Assembly: GCF_003426025.1 (NCBI RefSeq) | Contig: NZ_QJSH01000004.1 | Location: 124,001 to 188,000 of the forward strand | Length of the DNA: 64,000 nt | Direction: 5' to 3' | Origin: Paraliobacillus quinghaiensis | GTDB taxonomy: Bacteria; Bacillota; Bacilli; Bacillales; Amphibacillaceae | In this document: positions 17,793 to 27,335 of the stretch, piece by piece | How positions within the stretch are numbered: position 1 is the first letter of the stretch | How the letters are laid out: every line of letters begins with the position of its first letter | The notes under the pieces: model-generated | Told to the model about the DNA's origin: nothing | The model's input: only the letters and a program-made list of their open reading frames with translations | The model's database searches: none | Translations under genes and position numbers: made by a program

Positions 17793-18668
17793 ATGAAAAA
17801 ACTAGCTATAGCAGCAACCCTAGCAGCAGGAATTTTCACACTATCTGCTTGTTCATCAGATGATCCAGAAACAGTTGTAGAAACAGAATCTGGAAATATT
17901 ACAAAAGAGGCATTTTATAATGAATTAAAAGATACAAGTGGTGAAGCGGTATTACAACAAATGGTTATGTTACAAATATTAGAGGACAAGTATGATCTCG
18001 AAGAAGGAGAAATTGACGAACAAGTTGAAATGTACAAAAGCCAAGTTGGCGATCAATGGGATGCGTTTTTATCACAACAAGGTTTAGCTGACGAAGAAGC
18101 ACTACGTGAAGTTTTAAAGATAAATTTACTAGTTCAAAAGGCAGTTACTGAAGATATTGAAGTAACTGATGAAGAAATCGAAAACCGTTATGAAAGAATG
18201 CAAACGGAAGTGGAAGCAAGTCACATTTTAGTTGCTGATGAAGAAACTGCAAAAGACTTAAAAGCACAATTAGATGAAGGTGCAGATTTTGCCACACTAG
18301 CAAAAGAACACTCAATTGATGGTTCAGCAACAAGTGGTGGAGAACTGGGTTATTTTAGTGCCGGAAAAATGGTAGCACCGTTTGAAAATGCTGCTTTCAG
18401 TTTAGATGTAGATGAAGTTAGTGAACCTGTAGAATCTACCCATGGTTGGCACATTATTAAAGTAACGGACAAGCGTGAATTAGATACTGAAGTTGAGCCT
18501 CTAGAAGACATTCGTGAGGATCTAAGACAAGAAATAGCTTTATCTAAAGTAGAAAATTCTAGTGAAAAACTAGACCAAGTACTTGAGGAAGCAAATATTG
18601 ATGTGAAAATAGAAGACTTTGAAGACTTATTTGCTAAAGAAGAAGTAGCTGAAGATATAGTCGAGTAA
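17793..18668 (+). CDS. prsA: PrsA foldase lipoprotein
   Basis: Extracytoplasmic peptidyl-prolyl isomerase of 291 aa that folds secreted proteins at the membrane-wall interface. Signal peptide with lipobox LSAC (C20); N-terminal helical domain; PPIC parvulin domain at about 139-230 with EASHILV, GGELGYF and GWHIIKV; C-terminal helix rich in Glu. SD AGGAG precedes ATG 17793. The unusually acidic composition suits a halotolerant host. A solo TnpB element is inserted downstream, before yhaM. Confidence 0.93.
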   Translation: MKKLAIAATLAAGIFTLSACSSDDPETVVETESGNITKEAFYNELKDTSGEAVLQQMVMLQILEDKYDLEEGEIDEQVEMYKSQVGDQWDAFLSQQGLADEEALREVLKINLLVQKAVTEDIEVTDEEIENRYERMQTEVEASHILVADEETAKDLKAQLDEGADFATLAKEHSIDGSATSGGELGYFSAGKMVAPFENAAFSLDVDEVSEPVESTHGWHIIKVTDKRELDTEVEPLEDIREDLRQEIALSKVENSSEKLDQVLEEANIDVKIEDFEDLFAKEEVAEDIVE

Positions 18669-18685
18669 TCTATTTGAATCGTTGA

Positions 18686-18722
18686 GACTAACATAAGGAA
18701 ATCTTATGTTAGTCTTTTTTTG
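18686..18722 (+). terminator. prsA terminator
   Basis: GACTAACATAAG-gaaat-CTTATGTTAGTC followed by T7. Confidence 0.9.
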
Positions 18723-18956
18723 CTTAGATATTTAGGAAATAGTCGAGAACCCTCGTGACTTCAGTCATGAGATGAATCGACTTCGGACAAGGGTTAGCTT
18801 CTGCTAACTCAATTGTCCGACATGTTCTATCGGACTAAATCCATTCATAAATCAACGTTTTTCTATATGCATGTGATATAATGAACATAAGGTGATAGCC
18901 ATATCAAAAGTAATTATATCCAAAACCAAAAAGAAAAATAATTGGAGGTGAAACCA

Positions 18957-20243
18957 ATGCTTGAATTAGTAAACCGCGGCTATGTGTATCGTGCTATCCC
19001 TATTTCTGATGAAGTAGAAACGTATTTGCGACAGTGTTTTGGTGCAGATAGAAAGATGTATAACCTTCACGTTGCCTATCTATATGACTACTTGGAAAAG
19101 AACGATTATCAAATTGGTGACAAACTACCTTCTTTAAAGAAAATAGGTATGCCGACTGTTTCTGCATTTAAAAAACAAGCCGTAAGTGACGATCATGTAG
19201 CCTACTTGTATCTTGTGGACGCCTTTGCTTCTAACGAAGCAAAACAACACTTCAACAAGGCAGTTACAGCCTTTAATAAAATTGCCTATAAAAAACAATA
19301 CAAGAAAGCTGCCTTGAAACGTCAGAAGACACTAGGGATAGAACCGACATTTCGTGATTTAAAAGGAATGCCCAAATTCCATTCTCGTAAAGGTAGCAAA
19401 GCTAGCTACACGACATTTAACCAAAACGGAAATATTTACATCGAAGATGACATATTATATCTTCCATCAGCGCAAAAATCTTCTGTGAAAGCCGTTGGAT
19501 TGAAGTTGCATACACATAGACCATTGCCACAAGGTAGTAAAATTAAAAATGTAACGGTTACGATGAACATGAAAGGACAATTTGATGTGTCTATTTGTGT
19601 TGCATTTCCAAAGGAAATTACAAGCATTGGTACACCAAATCGCATTTTGGGAATAGATTATTCTCAATCTTATTTTTTCGTAGATAGCGAGGGTAAGAAA
19701 GCCAATTATCCGCAATATTATCGAAAAATGAAAGAGCGTCTAGCCAAAGAACAACGCATATTGTCACGCAGAGTGAAGGGCTCTAATCGTTGGGAAAAAC
19801 AGCGACTAATTGTTTCAAGACTACAGAACAAAGTTGCGAACCAACGAAAAGATTGGCTTCACAAAAAAGCCTATACTCTTGCGAATCGCTATGACATGAT
19901 TGTAGTAGAAAACATAGACCTTCGTGCAATTGGACAAAACAAGCATTATGCCATAAATCAGCAAGATAATGGATTTGGTAACTTCCGCTTGTATATAAAA
20001 TATAAACTAGAACAGCAAGGAAAATACTACGTAAAAGCACCGAAAAATTTTGCATCTACACAATTATGTTCCACTTGCAGTCATAAGAATACGGCACTAA
20101 AAGGAAATGTAGCTGTTCGTGAATGGGATTGCCCTTCTTGTGGCGCACATCTTGACCGAGATATTAACGCTGCGTTCAACCTTAAGCACTATGGGGAATA
20201 CTATACGAAAGATGAAATTCTGCTACAAATAGTTGTGGCTTAA
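18957..20243 (+). CDS. tnpB: TnpB RNA-guided nuclease (IS1341-like)
   Basis: A 428-aa TnpB. The RuvC residues are all present: D234 in GIDYSQS, E318 in VVENIDL and DRD at 400-402 in LDRDINAAFN. A four-Cys zinc finger (CSTC near 370, CPSC near 394) is intact, so the protein should be active. ATG 18957 follows GGAGGTG at 6 nt. Known biology: TnpB cleaves DNA guided by an RNA from the element's right end and helps retain it in the genome. Without TnpA it would need a helper in trans to move. Confidence 0.9.
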   Translation: MLELVNRGYVYRAIPISDEVETYLRQCFGADRKMYNLHVAYLYDYLEKNDYQIGDKLPSLKKIGMPTVSAFKKQAVSDDHVAYLYLVDAFASNEAKQHFNKAVTAFNKIAYKKQYKKAALKRQKTLGIEPTFRDLKGMPKFHSRKGSKASYTTFNQNGNIYIEDDILYLPSAQKSSVKAVGLKLHTHRPLPQGSKIKNVTVTMNMKGQFDVSICVAFPKEITSIGTPNRILGIDYSQSYFFVDSEGKKANYPQYYRKMKERLAKEQRILSRRVKGSNRWEKQRLIVSRLQNKVANQRKDWLHKKAYTLANRYDMIVVENIDLRAIGQNKHYAINQQDNGFGNFRLYIKYKLEQQGKYYVKAPKNFASTQLCSTCSHKNTALKGNVAVREWDCPSCGAHLDRDINAAFNLKHYGEYYTKDEILLQIVVA

Positions 20244-20378
20244 ATGATAAAAAACGGGTTGCTTGGAGCCTAAACAGCACCTCTGGCGTGGTTTAAAGGG
20301 CAAGACGCTGGTCTTGTTGTCCGCTGTAAATTCTAAAGGTTGTAAGACCTTACAAGCCCGTGACTTCAGTCATGGGTT
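20160..20378 (+). ncRNA. Candidate omega (re)RNA of the TnpB element
   Basis: By analogy with characterised TnpB systems the guide RNA spans the 3' end of tnpB and the right end. After the stop there are clear hairpins: CAAGAC-gctg-GTCTTG (20301-20316), TTGTAA-gacc-TTACAA (20340-20355) and the terminal CCCGTGACTTCAGTCATGGG (20357-20376). The guide would be the flanking bases after the right boundary, starting near 20380. RNA ends are inferred. Confidence 0.5.
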
Positions 20379-20458
20379 GTTGACACTATTAAAACATGTT
20401 CTGCTACGTTACAATATAACAGTGATCATAATATAATCTATCTGGAGTGAAATATTTT

Positions 20459-21691
20459 ATGAGTGATAACGCTTCTTACTTTTATAAATTTATACCAATT
20501 TCCTATTCTATTACATCTGAACAGAAGAAGGATATTCTTAATTCATTTCCTCTCCCTGACTTACCGGAGGGTGAAACATCTTTTAACATTCAAGATGAAC
20601 AACAAGGAAATAGGGTAAGCGAACGATTATTATTAAATGACTTTGAAGTTAAATTAACTAAAAACGGAAAGCAATATTTACGTTTATCTTTTAGCAATAA
20701 TATTGGAATGATCCAAGCGAAAATGTGGGATAACCAAGGTGAAATAGAGCAGCATCTCCCCTCTTTAGAGAAATTTTCTGTTTTTGATATTGAAGGAACT
20801 GTTGATTCATTTCGTGGACATAAATCAATCACGATCAATCAACTACGTTCCTGTGAAGAAGAGATAAATCCTTTTTCCTTCTTACCCTACACGCAGCAAA
20901 ATTTAGAAGATTTAACTACAGAGTTATTTGCATACATATACGAATTATCTTCTCCTTATCAGGATATTTCACTTGCCATAATGCGACACTTTTGGAACGA
21001 TTTTCGATTAGCACCAGCCGCTAAAGGTTTTCATCACAATTATTTAGGTGGTCTATTAAAGCATACAGTCGGCCTAATGCGATTTGCACGATATGTGACA
21101 AAATTTGAAGATAACCATATTCAAGCTACAATAAAACTAATTAGTGTTGTTGAAAAAGCATATAAAAACGAACTTTGGACTGGCTTTACGCAGGAACAAG
21201 AACATGTGTCACCAATTGTTTGGAAAGATACAATTGATCACCTTTATCATATGTTACATGGGATGATGCAATATAAGGATGCTGCTCCGCAACACGACTT
21301 ATTGATTACAAGTATCTTATTCCATGATATTGGTAAGTTATTAGAATATGATCATGCCGGAAAATCATTTGAAGCATTTAAGTTTTTATATCCAACAGCC
21401 GACTTGTCTAATATACAAAACCGAAAACAAGCTGGTATATCCATGGACCCTTTAGGTGTTATGGTTGGCCATATTCCATATGGTGCTATGCTGTTAACAA
21501 AAATTATTGAAACAGAAAAAATTACCATTGGAATAGAAAAAATACATGAAATGACACACTGTATTCTTTGCCATCATGGTTTACCTGAATGGGGATCATG
21601 CGTCAGACAACCACAGTCTGTTGAAGGATACCTAATTCACATTGTCGACTACCTAGACAGCCGCTACGAAAACACCGAAAAGATAAAATAA
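20459..21691 (+). CDS. YhaM-like HD-domain protein with an enlarged HD region
   Basis: A 410-aa protein with an OB-fold-like N-terminal region (about 55-130, LTKNGKQYLRLSFSN) and an HD domain with HH at 192-193, H202 and HD at 289-290 (LFHDIGKL). B. subtilis YhaM, a 3'-5' exoribonuclease, is about 314 aa; here about 50 extra residues separate H202 from the HD pair and the N-terminus is longer. ATG 20459 is chosen over GTG 20447, which abuts the SD. Gene order (prsA, then yhaNO) supports YhaM. Activity is inferred. Confidence 0.72.
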   Translation: MSDNASYFYKFIPISYSITSEQKKDILNSFPLPDLPEGETSFNIQDEQQGNRVSERLLLNDFEVKLTKNGKQYLRLSFSNNIGMIQAKMWDNQGEIEQHLPSLEKFSVFDIEGTVDSFRGHKSITINQLRSCEEEINPFSFLPYTQQNLEDLTTELFAYIYELSSPYQDISLAIMRHFWNDFRLAPAAKGFHHNYLGGLLKHTVGLMRFARYVTKFEDNHIQATIKLISVVEKAYKNELWTGFTQEQEHVSPIVWKDTIDHLYHMLHGMMQYKDAAPQHDLLITSILFHDIGKLLEYDHAGKSFEAFKFLYPTADLSNIQNRKQAGISMDPLGVMVGHIPYGAMLLTKIIETEKITIGIEKIHEMTHCILCHHGLPEWGSCVRQPQSVEGYLIHIVDYLDSRYENTEKIK

Positions 21692-21730
21692 AAAGACTTT
21701 TATTAAAGCAATCATACATCACAGTCGATA

Positions 21731-22166
21731 TTATGATGCGACGTAACTAAAGATATGAATGCCATAACCGCTCCATAAGTGAAATGGACTCGCTTTCCTT
21801 GGGCACGGCTTCAGCTAACTCGGATAAGCAAAGATCGCTTTCCGAGTGGATCTTCAGCTCGCGCTGTTCCCACAGGAGTCTCGACCATTTCACTTACTTC
21901 GCTAGTTGGAATATCTAACCATAATTAAAGTGCTAACACTCACTAAGCTTTACAGAGAATAAAATATGCGTATGCATTTTTTTGAATGTCTAGCGTATCA
22001 AATGAAATTGGTGACACTCCTGCAGGAACAGCGCGGGCCGAAAATCCATTTTTAGAAGTGTTCTTCTTCTAAAATTAGTTGAGCCCTTGCCTGCGGAAAG
22101 GGATCCAATTTCATTTGAGAAGCGGGTTAGTACTAGTAACTCGCGCTACTAGTTATGTCGTATCAT
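21731..22166. repeat. Composite palindromic repeat, copy R2
   Basis: An element of about 436 bp in the yhaM-gbsR gap. Imperfect outer inverted repeat: ATGATGCGACGTAACTA on the left, TAGTTATGTCGTATCAT on the right. Module A (21777-21895) is bounded by AAGTGAAATGG/CCATTTCACTT; module B (21998-22118) by TCAAATGAAATTGG/CCAATTTCATTTGA. The whole unit, including the spacer, is the reverse complement of R3 (29649-30088) with scattered differences. ORF-like stretches inside lack SDs and are not genes. Confidence 0.8.
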
Positions 22167-22204
22167 ATAGATTATACGTAATAGTTTATAGACATTCGCC
22201 AGAT

Positions 22205-22255
22205 AAAAAGATGCAAGACAAGTCATTATGTAATGATCTTGTCTTGCATCTTTTT
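22205..22255. terminator. gbsR terminator
   Basis: A very long hairpin, AAAAAGATGCAAGACAAG with CTTGTCTTGCATCTTTTT plus an inner CATTA/TAATG, just after the gbsR stop. Confidence 0.88.
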
Positions 22256-22263
22256 AGGTTCAT

Positions 22264-22818
22264 TTAAGTTCTGTCATGACGTGGAACATACTTGAAGATT
22301 TCACCAGACTCCACTACTTGAATAAAACGCATTAGCCAGCGATAATAATCTTGAGCATACCGAAGATGGTCAATATCCAATTCAATTTTATCTAATAATT
22401 CTTGATCTTCTGTTTTATCAGCTATTAATTTCAATTCATGGATTGCCTCTTCCGCTTCTTCGATATTGGTTTCAGTATGATGGCGCCAACGATTTCCAAA
22501 TAGGGATGTAAAAGATTTGTACCAATCTTCCTCTGATTTATATAAATCTTTTCGTACACCTTTCCTAAAAGCTGGTTCAACCATTTTAATTTCAGATAAT
22601 GCACGAACACCAGTAGACATGCTCGTTTTACTCATAGCCAACGCATCACGCATATCATCTAAAGTCATTGGGGTTTCACTGAAATATAATGTTCCATATA
22701 AACGACCAACCGAAGGCGCAATCCCATACAAACTCATATTTTTAGCTATTACTTGAATAAATTTGTCCATTATTTCTTCGTAGGTTGCCCATTCATCCCT
22801 ACCTTCATGTTTTGACAA
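22264..22818 (-). CDS. gbsR: GbsR-type transcriptional regulator
   Basis: A 184-aa winged-helix regulator, second GbsR-family member in the window and the longer of the two. The wHTH holds TPMTLDDMRDALAMSKTSMS and FRKGVRKDLY; the C-terminal half has a helical region ending in YYRWLMRFIQVVESGEIF. TTG 22818 has GGAGGG 7 nt upstream, whereas the ATG 45 nt earlier has no SD. GbsR of B. subtilis is a choline sensor repressing gbsAB and opuB; neither is present here. It follows yhaN in the same direction, about 200 bp away. Confidence 0.8.
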   Translation of the reverse strand: MSKHEGRDEWATYEEIMDKFIQVIAKNMSLYGIAPSVGRLYGTLYFSETPMTLDDMRDALAMSKTSMSTGVRALSEIKMVEPAFRKGVRKDLYKSEEDWYKSFTSLFGNRWRHHTETNIEEAEEAIHELKLIADKTEDQELLDKIELDIDHLRYAQDYYRWLMRFIQVVESGEIFKYVPRHDRT

Positions 22819-22972
22819 TATTTGACCCTCCAACACTTTGAATTTTTGAAGTGGTATATTCATTTGAATTTAACAATTTAAAGGTCGTTACAATAAAACT
22901 TATCCTTTTACATCAAAATTGAAAACATACACTTAATCAAAGTAATCTACCATTGAAAAATTTCTTAAGTAA

Positions 22973-22986
22973 ATATCTTAAGATAT
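22973..22986. promoter_or_regulatory. 14-bp perfect palindrome upstream of gbsR
   Basis: ATATCTTAAGATAT lies about 150 bp before the gbsR start, in the gap after yhaN, with a second CTTAAG 12 bp away. It could be an operator for autoregulation, but AT-rich palindromes arise easily by chance. Confidence 0.3.
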
Positions 22987-23024
22987 CTTACCATTATTTT
23001 AATTGGATTGCTAACCAATATTGA

Positions 23025-25982
23025 TTAAATTTGTACTATTTGCGTATTTTTTTTATCTGGTGTCATTTTACCCCATGTTGTGTCGTTAGTAAATAAAATA
23101 ATTTGTTGATTCTCAGTCATTTTTTGAAATATTTTAATAATCTTTTCTAGTCGATTTGGATCAAAATGAACAAATGCATCATCAATAAAAAATGGCATCC
23201 GCATTTGTTTTTGAAACATTTCACTTAAAGCAATCCGTAATGAAATATATAATTGATCTCTTGCTCCTTGAGATAATTCTGCTACATTAAAATGGACTCC
23301 TTCAAAATCTTCAACTTGTAAGATTGCATCTTGATTTGTGACATAAACATTCACGTATTTATTATTAGTAATATAATTAAAATGAAATGTTGTTCGTTCC
23401 AATACTTTTGGTAGATAATAATGCTGAAAAACTTCCTTTGTATCTTGCAATTTTTCTATTGCCAATTGATACACAGCCCATTGTTTTGCATGTTGTTGCA
23501 ATTCGCTTTGTAAAGTATAGTAGCGATGTTTTGCATCTACATATAAAGTGGATGTTTCAAGTTGTTCTAGCTCTAAATGAATAGTAGCTAATTGTTGTTG
23601 TTTTTCCTTAATCTCAGCTTGAATCTCCTTTAATTTAGCAGTTACCATGCCAAGAGCTTCATCCTGTTCGACTTTTGTAACTAAATCCCCTTGTGATAAT
23701 CGCGACCACTCCTGCTCCGATAGAAAAGCAACTAATTGCTGTTGGTAAACTGCTAACTCTTTCTCTAAGGCTTGTTGTTCTTGCTTTTGATTTCCCTTAG
23801 TGATGTACTGTTCTTCGTCATTTACTTTAGCCTTTTGCCATAGTTGCTTAATATCAGCTTGATAAGGTTGCAACTTCGATTGAATCGCTTGCTTTTTTGT
23901 CACTAAATCATCCGATCTCATTCGGATTTGAGTTTGTTCTTCCATTTTATATTTTTGACCTTCTGCTATTTCTCGTATTGCTTGCAGCATTTTACTTTTA
24001 TCTTCTTCCTTTTGTGAAAAGTGCTGATAATATGCTTCCTCTAAAGCTAACGAAAAATCCCTAATATCAGCTGCAAGTTGATCAGCTTCCTTAGTCAATA
24101 TATAAATCTTTTCTGCTTTTTCCATTGCTTTTTCTAAGTGATGATATAGTTTTGGCCAGTGGCTAACCAATACGTCTTGTAAAAATGGGTACTGTTTTAT
24201 TTGTTCTGTTATTTTTATGGTAAGCATTTGTTGTTTCTGCTTATAGAATTGTTTCCTTTCCTCTAACTTTACTTGCTCAAGTTGAAGATCACGTAATGCA
24301 TTTTCTGTTTTGTCCACTTGCAGTTGTAGTTGGTTCTGTTCTTGTAAGATGGCTTCTGCTTCTTGAAATTGTCGTTCATCAATTGACTTAATAGTGCTAT
24401 CATCTGTTTTTGCAACAAATAATGGTTCCATCGATCGTATCGATTGACGAAGAGAAACTTGCTGCAACAGGATAAAAATCAAACCTATTATAGAAAATCC
24501 ATACCAATAGAAAGTTGATTGTAAAAAACCAATTATTCCTGATATGAGTATTAACCCAAAACTAATTAGACCAATTCGATTTGCATTTCTAATTTTTGTT
24601 TGTTTCATTGACTGCCAGCTTTGTTTTTGCTTATTACGGTTAGCTGTCAGCTTATGCTCCGCTTCTACTTGCTTTTTGTGGTCCACTTGTTCAACAAAAC
24701 GATTAATGGTTGCCTGGTCTAATTGATTTTGTTCATATGTTTGTTTTTCTTTCGCAAGAAAATTCTGCTGTTCTTTCAAAGTTGCTTGCTCATTTTCTAT
24801 TGTTGCAAACTCTCTTGTAATTTGCTCTTGTTCTTCTTTTATTTCTTGCCATATCTCTTCTGTAGCAAAGGAAAATGAAAAACCTTTAAAGGAGTCAATT
24901 GTCAATCCTACTTGCATCAAATGAAGTTCCTGTGTTAATCGTTTCTCTAAGTCTTCTATCGATTTTTTAGTGAATTGTAGTTTATTATCAATATCTTGAT
25001 GTTTTTTTGCTTTTGTAATTAACTCTTCAAGGCTATTAACTACTTCAGCATTAAGTAAAGATTCCTCTACTTGAATTAATTGCTGATTTTCTTTTTCCAA
25101 GTTTGATTCTATTAGTGTCAATTCACTTTTTAACGGATACATTGCTTCTTTTATTTGCTGGTAACGTGTGAGCCCTTGTTCTGGGAATTCAATTTCTGTT
25201 GAAAAACTTGCCAATTTCTGTTGTGTCTGATGGAATGCTTCAATTGTTGGATATAAATGAAGCTTTTGTTCCGTTTGTAATTTTTCTTTCCGTAATACTT
25301 CATATTCTTCCTGTAATTCTGAAAGAGTATCTTGCAGGATCGTTTTTTCCTGTTGTTTTTGCTGATAACTTTCTACTTCTTGTTCCATTCTAACTAGTTC
25401 ATTTGTTTTTTCTTCTATCGTTTCAAGCAACTGATTTATTGTTGGTTTTTTTCCATGTGGTTTAAATAATTGCTGTAGTTGTTGATCAAGCCACTTCTCT
25501 GTCCAATAGATCTGATCAGTTCCGGTCATACCTATACCTAATAACACTTCTCCAATATCAGCTTTTTTTATCTGCTGTAGTTGTTGTAATGTAACGGAAT
25601 CAAACGAAAAAATAGCAGAAAAAGCCTGAGCATCTAATCCTTTCAACCTTTGCTGTAGCCATGATTCATCATATTGATTGCCATCCTCATGGTAACAAGT
25701 AGCAAGTGCTTTATTTCGATCATGAAGGCGTTCGATTGTAAAGGTACCGCAATCTTCTGTTTGAATCGTTAAACGTCCACCTAACTTTCCACCTTTTTTC
25801 GGTAAAAATTGTGCTCGTTTTTTTGGCTGCATACCAAATAACATAAATAACATAAATTGACGCAGTGTTGATTTCCCTGATTCATTTTCTCCATTAATTA
25901 CAATAAGTGATCCCTTAGAAAAATCGAGAGAAGTTTGAGACCATTTGCCAAAGCCATATATGTCCGCATGTACTATTTTCAT
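23025..25982 (-). CDS. yhaN: SbcC/Rad50-like ATPase YhaN
   Basis: A 985-aa SMC-type protein: Walker A GENESGKST near the N-terminus (about 33-41), very long Gln/Glu-rich coiled coils, and a C-terminal lobe with ELSQGARDQLYISLR (signature) and FFIDDAFVHFD (Walker B and D-loop). Two adjacent hydrophobic helices in the middle (about 470-515) suggest membrane attachment, unlike classic SbcC. Its start overlaps the yhaO stop by 4 nt (ATGA). With YhaO it should form an Mre11-Rad50-like DNA-end-processing complex; the membrane location is an inference. Confidence 0.88.
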   Translation of the reverse strand: MKIVHADIYGFGKWSQTSLDFSKGSLIVINGENESGKSTLRQFMLFMLFGMQPKKRAQFLPKKGGKLGGRLTIQTEDCGTFTIERLHDRNKALATCYHEDGNQYDESWLQQRLKGLDAQAFSAIFSFDSVTLQQLQQIKKADIGEVLLGIGMTGTDQIYWTEKWLDQQLQQLFKPHGKKPTINQLLETIEEKTNELVRMEQEVESYQQKQQEKTILQDTLSELQEEYEVLRKEKLQTEQKLHLYPTIEAFHQTQQKLASFSTEIEFPEQGLTRYQQIKEAMYPLKSELTLIESNLEKENQQLIQVEESLLNAEVVNSLEELITKAKKHQDIDNKLQFTKKSIEDLEKRLTQELHLMQVGLTIDSFKGFSFSFATEEIWQEIKEEQEQITREFATIENEQATLKEQQNFLAKEKQTYEQNQLDQATINRFVEQVDHKKQVEAEHKLTANRNKQKQSWQSMKQTKIRNANRIGLISFGLILISGIIGFLQSTFYWYGFSIIGLIFILLQQVSLRQSIRSMEPLFVAKTDDSTIKSIDERQFQEAEAILQEQNQLQLQVDKTENALRDLQLEQVKLEERKQFYKQKQQMLTIKITEQIKQYPFLQDVLVSHWPKLYHHLEKAMEKAEKIYILTKEADQLAADIRDFSLALEEAYYQHFSQKEEDKSKMLQAIREIAEGQKYKMEEQTQIRMRSDDLVTKKQAIQSKLQPYQADIKQLWQKAKVNDEEQYITKGNQKQEQQALEKELAVYQQQLVAFLSEQEWSRLSQGDLVTKVEQDEALGMVTAKLKEIQAEIKEKQQQLATIHLELEQLETSTLYVDAKHRYYTLQSELQQHAKQWAVYQLAIEKLQDTKEVFQHYYLPKVLERTTFHFNYITNNKYVNVYVTNQDAILQVEDFEGVHFNVAELSQGARDQLYISLRIALSEMFQKQMRMPFFIDDAFVHFDPNRLEKIIKIFQKMTENQQIILFTNDTTWGKMTPDKKNTQIVQI

Positions 25983-27214
25983 CTTTCTTCCTTCCTTAAT
26001 AATTGATAGATTAACAGGTTCTCTGCTTGGTCAATAATTTCTGTTTCATCTTCTTTGGTAAGCTTTGTTAGATGTTTTCTTGCTTGCCTGTGCTTCCATA
26101 ATGGCTCAAGCTCTTCCTTTAGTTCAGTGTTTTCAAATGAACGTAGCATTTCACCCAAGAAATGGTCACCTTGTCGTAAAGCTTCTTTATCAATATATTT
26201 CTGCTCTGAAAGTTCTATCGCTTGAATCCAGATCCAATCATGTTTGATTGTCATTTTTTCATTTAAAAAGGCAATAACATCTGCGATCATCTCTTCATAA
26301 AACCATGTTTCTACTACCTCTTGAAAATTTGTTAACTGGATCCTTAAAATTGTTTTTCCATATGTGTTATGAATTTGTTCTATTTTTTCGTCAAGTGCTT
26401 TTTCTAACTGTTGTATGGTTGTGCACTGATTTACATCTAATGTAATAGTTTCAAAACGAATAGTTTGAAGCGGGCAAAACGTTAGATCTACACTATTCCC
26501 GTCCATTTCTACATAATAACAACCTTTTTCGCCTGTTTCTTTTTTTGATCTTCCTTGTATATTTCCCGAATAGACAATAGGTGGGGCTTGTTTTAACTGC
26601 TGACGCTTATGAATGTGGCCAAGTGCCCAATAGTCAAACCCTTTATTATCTAATTCACTAACTTGAAAAGGCGCATAGACATCATGGTCTGTTTGTTGTT
26701 TAACACTTCCATGAAGCATACCTATATGATAAGGCGTGTTTGATACTTTTTGATATTCTTCTGTTTTATTTTTATGTACTGCTCTTTCTAAATAACTAAA
26801 TCCATAAATGGTTGCAAGTTGCTTTTGATTTTTTTCAAAAATAAAAGACCCAACCGTGTCATCAGTGAAAATATGGACATTCTCTGGGAATTTAAACTGT
26901 AATAAACTACGTTGTAAATAGTCGTGATTTCCGAATGAAAGATACACAGCTATCCCTGCGTGATGTAACGTTTCACATGCTTTTAGAAATTGCATTTGTG
27001 CGTAAACACTTTGGTTTGTTTGATCAAAAACATCACCGACCATTAGGATAAAATCAACTTTCTTTTTGATTGCTACATCTATTAAATTGTCTAATGCTTT
27101 AAACGTGCTTTTTTTTATTTCTTGAAATATTCGATCAGGTAAATGATTCAATCCGGTAAAAGGACTATCTAAATGTAAATCAGCACAATGAATAAACGAT
27201 AATTTTTCCTGCAT
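25979..27214 (-). CDS. yhaO: SbcD/Mre11-like metallophosphoesterase YhaO
   Basis: A 411-aa nuclease-type phosphoesterase. Motifs in order: CADLHLDSPF, GDVFD, SFGNHDYL, GMLHGSV, and GHIHKRQ, giving the dimetal site of the Mre11 fold; a capping domain and C-terminal helices follow. Translationally coupled to yhaN (ATGA overlap). B. subtilis has the same yhaO-yhaN pair besides its sbcDC genes; whether this genome also has sbcDC cannot be seen from the window. Confidence 0.9.
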   Translation of the reverse strand: MQEKLSFIHCADLHLDSPFTGLNHLPDRIFQEIKKSTFKALDNLIDVAIKKKVDFILMVGDVFDQTNQSVYAQMQFLKACETLHHAGIAVYLSFGNHDYLQRSLLQFKFPENVHIFTDDTVGSFIFEKNQKQLATIYGFSYLERAVHKNKTEEYQKVSNTPYHIGMLHGSVKQQTDHDVYAPFQVSELDNKGFDYWALGHIHKRQQLKQAPPIVYSGNIQGRSKKETGEKGCYYVEMDGNSVDLTFCPLQTIRFETITLDVNQCTTIQQLEKALDEKIEQIHNTYGKTILRIQLTNFQEVVETWFYEEMIADVIAFLNEKMTIKHDWIWIQAIELSEQKYIDKEALRQGDHFLGEMLRSFENTELKEELEPLWKHRQARKHLTKLTKEDETEIIDQAENLLIYQLLRKEER

Positions 27215-27290
27215 TTTATAATCCCTTTCTAACTATCTTTTCTTACTATTATTGTAGCAGACCACAAAAACGAATGCACGTTCGTCAACT

Positions 27291-27327
27291 AAAAAAAGCT
27301 TGTAATAGATTAATCCATTACAAGCTA
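27291..27327 (-). terminator. yhaP terminator
   Basis: AGCTTGTAAT with ATTACAAGCT, then T7 on the minus strand. Confidence 0.88.
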
Positions 27328-27335
27328 ATTTTTAA

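Larger units (their letters stand above)
18745..20385 (+). mobile_element. Solo TnpB element of the IS200/IS605 superfamily (IS1341-like)
   Basis: A single tnpB gene with no tnpA. Subterminal hairpins sit at both ends: 18752-18771 on the left and 20357-20376 on the right, sharing the 15-nt core GTGACTTCAGTCATG. A second left-end hairpin is formed by CGGACAA (18784) with TTGTCCG (18814). No terminal inverted repeats or target duplication are expected for this family, so the outer limits given are approximate. It lies between prsA and yhaM. Confidence 0.8.

Noticed and set aside
22079-22267. 62-codon plus-strand ORF overlapping repeat R2
   Set aside because: It lies inside the palindromic element, has no SD and reads through the gbsR terminator hairpin.
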